Part shown: positions 5,643 to 7,639 of the stretch, piece after piece | Numbering within the stretch: position 1 is the first letter of the stretch | Layout of the letters: every line of letters begins with the position of its first letter | Assembly (NCBI GenBank): GCA_900552985.1 | Contig: USBP01000053.1 | Span: 1 to 7,639 of the forward strand | DNA: 7,639 nucleotides | Source of the DNA: an uncultured Oscillospiraceae bacterium | GTDB taxonomy: Bacteria > Bacillota > Clostridia > Oscillospirales > Acutalibacteraceae | Direction: 5' to 3' | Translations under genes and position numbers: made by a program | Notes under the pieces: generated by a model | What the model saw: the letters and a program-made list of their open reading frames with translations, nothing else | What the model was told of the DNA's origin: nothing | Databases searched by the model: none

Positions 5643-5649
5643 GCACCTC
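5643..5649 (-). repeat. Right terminal inverted repeat of the element (GCACCTC on +)
   Basis: This is the inverted partner of GAGGTGC at 1100-1106. It lies four bases inside the TT at 5654-5655 and about 20 bases upstream of the tnpV start. Confidence 0.55.
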
Positions 5650-5655
5650 ATCATT

Positions 5656-5820
5656 ATACAAGACGGCCTCAGTTATCAGGAAACCGCCAGACTTTACGAA
5701 GCTCAAGGGCACGATCGCATTCAAAGCCGGGAAGGAATTTATCTGGAAGAAGGGCCGGGAGATCCTGCTGTTGAGCGCCGAGGACGCGTCAGCAACACTG
5801 GTAGGCCAAGAAAGCTGCGA
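5656..5820 (+). pseudogene. IS3-family transposase OrfA, second fragment
   Basis: Starting at 5656 the + strand reads IQDGLSYQETARLYEAQG, then HDRIQSREGIYLEEGPGDPA and VERRGRVSNTGRPRKL. This is the helix-turn-helix and following linker of IS3-family OrfA proteins, whose usual form is RIxxWERIYLEEGPEGLxxERRGR...GRPxKL. It continues exactly the frame lost at 1095. The expected Trp of the WER motif is Ser here, and after KL (about 5818) the match fades; DLARE that follows could be a deleted form of the usual EEDLLAE. All of OrfB and the right IS end are missing, and unrelated sequence leads to the oxidoreductase stop at 5937. Confidence 0.8.
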
Positions 5821-5936
5821 GACCTTGCCAGGGAAAAAACGGTGGGGGGTTATAAAATCGGCCTTTGGGCCCCATTTATTCCCCCCATGGAGCAGGCTAA
5901 TGCACCTGTATGGTTTTGCGCATAAAAACGCCCTGC

Positions 5937-7639
5937 TTATTTTATTTTTCTTGCCAGATCATAAGCGCCATGCGTCGCTTGGGCGATCCGGCCGATATGC
6001 TCCGCATCACCGGTGAGATAGACCCGCTCAAACTGATCCCGTATTTCTTCATACAAGGCGTTATTGCTGCGCACGCCCACGGACATCACGACTTGATCGG
6101 CGGGTTTCTTTATCTGCGCACCGCCGTGGGCAGGCTCCAGTGTGATGTCATCTTTTCCGATGCTGACCAGCTTCCAGCCTGTCAATACCTCGGCGCCGAG
6201 CGCTTTCAGGCGGGGGAGGATATCCTCAATATGCTGGTGGTAGGTGCCTGGGGCGACAGTATCCGCCATCTCGATGATCTGCACCTGGTTGCCCTGTTCG
6301 GCCAAAAGGTCCGCAGTTTCCAGGCCCGTCATGCCGGAGCCGATCACAGCTACCCGCTTCCCTTCCAGCTTCACAGTGCCGTCTAAAATCTCGGTCACCG
6401 TGCAGACATGCGGCTGTTCCGCGCCGGGGATGTGGGGATGCACCGCGTCGCCGCCGGTTGCGATGATCACCGCGTAGGGATTCAGTGCCTTGAGGGTAGC
6501 TGCGTCTGCTTCGGTATTCAGGCGGATCTCTGCGCCCGCTTTGCGTGCCGCGCGCTCCAGGTCCGTAAAGCACCAGCTGATTTTTTCCTTACGCGGAGGC
6601 TTATTGGCAAGCTGAAGCTGGCCGCCGGTAAAGGGGCGCTTTTCAAGCACAATAGCCTGAAACCCGCGCTTTGCCAGCATTTCCGCAGCGGTGAGGCCTG
6701 CCGGGCCCGCGCCCACGATTGCAACTACGCGCCCGTCGCCATCTCTCTTCGGCTCTTTGGGAAGGGCGAGCTCCCGGCAGGTGCGCGGATTGACCGCGCA
6801 TTGGCCGGCCTGGTTCCGCACGGCGCCGTCAAGCATGCTCTCAAAGCACCATAGGCAGCAGATGCAGCGCCTGATCTCTTCCGGATGGCCCGCTTTTGCC
6901 TTATTTGCCCAGTCAGGATCTGCCAGCAGCGGCCGGCCCAGGCTGATAAAATCCTGCACGCCATCCTCCAGTTGCTGCTCGGCCTGCTCAGGGGAACGGA
7001 TTAGGTTAGCGGCAAGCACGGGGATCTGCACATTTTCCCGAATTGTTTTAGCCAGATAGCTGCGCCATCCGGGTTGAAAGCTGGTGGGCTCCAGCCAATA
7101 ATTTTGCGTTTCATAGCTGGCGCTTGAGACGTCGATCGCATCAACCCCAAGCGCTTCGAGACGTTTCGCAATGCGGACGCCTTCCTCCAGCGTGATTCCC
7201 TCATTTTCCGGGTCGCCAATTTTTCTTAAAAATTCATCCACAGAAATACGGACAATAATGGGGAAATCTTTCCCACATAAACGGCGAATCTCGGCGATGA
7301 TCTCTGTGACAAAACGCATTCGGTTGTCAAAGGAGCCGCCATATTCATCCGTCCGGCGGTTGGTATGCGGGCTGAGAAATTCCTGAATCAGGTAGCCGTG
7401 CGCGCCATGCAGCTCCACACCGTCGGCTCCGGCCAACTGAACGCGCCGTGCGGCTGCGCCAAACTCGGTGACCAGGGTTTTGATCTCTGCTGTTTTTAAA
7501 GCGCGGGTCTTTTGTTTTTGCAGGCGGCAGGGCACGGGGGAGGGGGCGACCACAGGGGGGAGCAGCCCCGTTTTTTCCACCAGATCGGCGTGCTGCGCCA
7601 CCTTGAAAAAGATGTCCCAATAGCCATGCCAACGGCGGC
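5937..7639 (-). CDS. Flavin/Fe-S NAD(P)-dependent oxidoreductase, OYE-like (5' end outside window)
   Basis: This is the C-terminal ~567 codons of a 2,4-dienoyl-CoA-reductase/BaiCD-like enzyme that reduces activated C=C bonds using NAD(P)H, FMN, a [4Fe-4S] cluster and FAD; the family is usually ~640-670 residues. The frame stays open to the window edge, so the GTG at 7601 is not taken as the start. Numbered from that GTG: an FMN TIM barrel with DGVELHGAHGYL at 60-71 and RTDEYGGSF at 83-91, LGRPLLADP at 221-229, a Cys cluster at 246, 248, 249, 252 and 268 ending in CAVNP, an FAD motif VGAGPAG at 296-302, an NAD(P) motif IGSGMTG at 420-426, and a C-terminal YLTGDAEHIGRIAQATHGAY. Gut relatives act on unsaturated acids, bile-acid intermediates or cinnamate-like compounds; the substrate is unknown. 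It converges on eda and is similarly GC-rich. Confidence 0.9.
   Translation of the reverse strand, partial: RRWHGYWDIFFKVAQHADLVEKTGLLPPVVAPSPVPCRLQKQKTRALKTAEIKTLVTEFGAAARRVQLAGADGVELHGAHGYLIQEFLSPHTNRRTDEYGGSFDNRMRFVTEIIAEIRRLCGKDFPIIVRISVDEFLRKIGDPENEGITLEEGVRIAKRLEALGVDAIDVSSASYETQNYWLEPTSFQPGWRSYLAKTIRENVQIPVLAANLIRSPEQAEQQLEDGVQDFISLGRPLLADPDWANKAKAGHPEEIRRCICCLWCFESMLDGAVRNQAGQCAVNPRTCRELALPKEPKRDGDGRVVAIVGAGPAGLTAAEMLAKRGFQAIVLEKRPFTGGQLQLANKPPRKEKISWCFTDLERAARKAGAEIRLNTEADAATLKALNPYAVIIATGGDAVHPHIPGAEQPHVCTVTEILDGTVKLEGKRVAVIGSGMTGLETADLLAEQGNQVQIIEMADTVAPGTYHQHIEDILPRLKALGAEVLTGWKLVSIGKDDITLEPAHGGAQIKKPADQVVMSVGVRSNNALYEEIRDQFERVYLTGDAEHIGRIAQATHGAYDLARKIK

Larger units (their letters stand above)
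1096..5655. mobile_element. 4.56-kb element inserted in IS3 orfA, recombinase not present
   Basis: The IS3 orfA frame ends at 1095 and resumes at 5656; joined, it reads EFKKQAVGAV then IQDGLSYQETARLYE, with the spacing expected for this OrfA family. Both junctions share TTA (1094-1096 and 5654-5656), so the exact breakpoints can slide by up to three bases. Seven-base inverted repeats GAGGTGC (1100-1106) and GCACCTC (5643-5649) each lie four bases inside a TT at the junctions. A two-base shared core with short imperfect end repeats is what large serine recombinases of the Tn4451/TnpX type leave, and a tnpV gene sits at the right end. No recombinase, relaxase or selectable resistance gene is present. 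The contents are a hairpin-rich non-coding stretch, a five-gene minus-strand cluster and the tnpV pseudogene. Insertion is directly visible; the mechanism is inferred. Confidence 0.75.

Noticed and set aside
5891..5937. AGCAGG/CCTGCT inverted repeat followed by a T-rich stretch near the oxidoreductase stop
   Set aside because: The loop is 35 bases and the T-rich part is the oxidoreductase coding end on the other strand; not a credible terminator.
5591..6016. 141-codon + strand open frame across tnpV and the IS remnant
   Set aside because: It is in a different frame from the OrfA remnant and antisense to tnpV and the oxidoreductase end; no motifs.
1..7639. CRISPR array, tRNA or rRNA genes
   Set aside because: I saw no regularly spaced repeats and no cloverleaf or rRNA-like sequence on either strand.

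Overview
The window looks like part of the chromosome of a gut-type Clostridia (Firmicutes) bacterium. The evidence is the gene families present, the strong GGAGG/AGGA ribosome binding sites, a TnpV gene of the Tn4451 type, and IS3-family remnants of the kind common in Lachnospiraceae and Oscillospiraceae. No species can be named from this sequence.

There are two compositionally different parts. The flanks are GC-rich: a KDPG/KHG aldolase gene (eda, + strand, 248-898) and, converging on it, the 3' part of a large flavin/Fe-S 'old yellow enzyme' type oxidoreductase (- strand, 5937 to the window edge). Between them lies a more AT-rich accessory region.

The accessory region can be read in layers. 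First, an IS3-family insertion sequence landed downstream of eda; its left end and the first ~75 codons of orfA survive, and everything beyond about 5820 is lost. Second, a 4.56-kb element was inserted inside that orfA. The orfA reading frame stops at 1095 and resumes at 5656, and joining the two halves restores a continuous IS3 OrfA helix-turn-helix sequence. Both junctions share the bases TTA, and a 7-bp inverted repeat (GAGGTGC / GCACCTC) sits 4 bp inside a TT core at each end. This pattern fits a serine-recombinase-mobilised element.

Inside the element, left to right, are a ~650-bp stretch without a convincing gene but with several perfect or near-perfect hairpins (1096-1748), then a five-gene cluster all on the minus strand, then a hairpin terminator, and finally a tnpV gene broken by one in-frame TAG codon. 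The cluster, in transcription order, is a YjaB-like GNAT acetyltransferase, an AraC-family regulator with an N-terminal cupin, a LacA/Maa-type hexapeptide acetyltransferase, a Nudix hydrolase with its family's N-terminal domain, and a ProX-type Ala-tRNA(Pro) deacylase. Spacings of 31, 63, 5 and 18 bp suggest an operon. No recombinase, relaxase or resistance gene is present, so the element appears to be a decayed or trans-mobilised cassette. Its cargo resembles a small-molecule modification or clean-up module; that function is inference.
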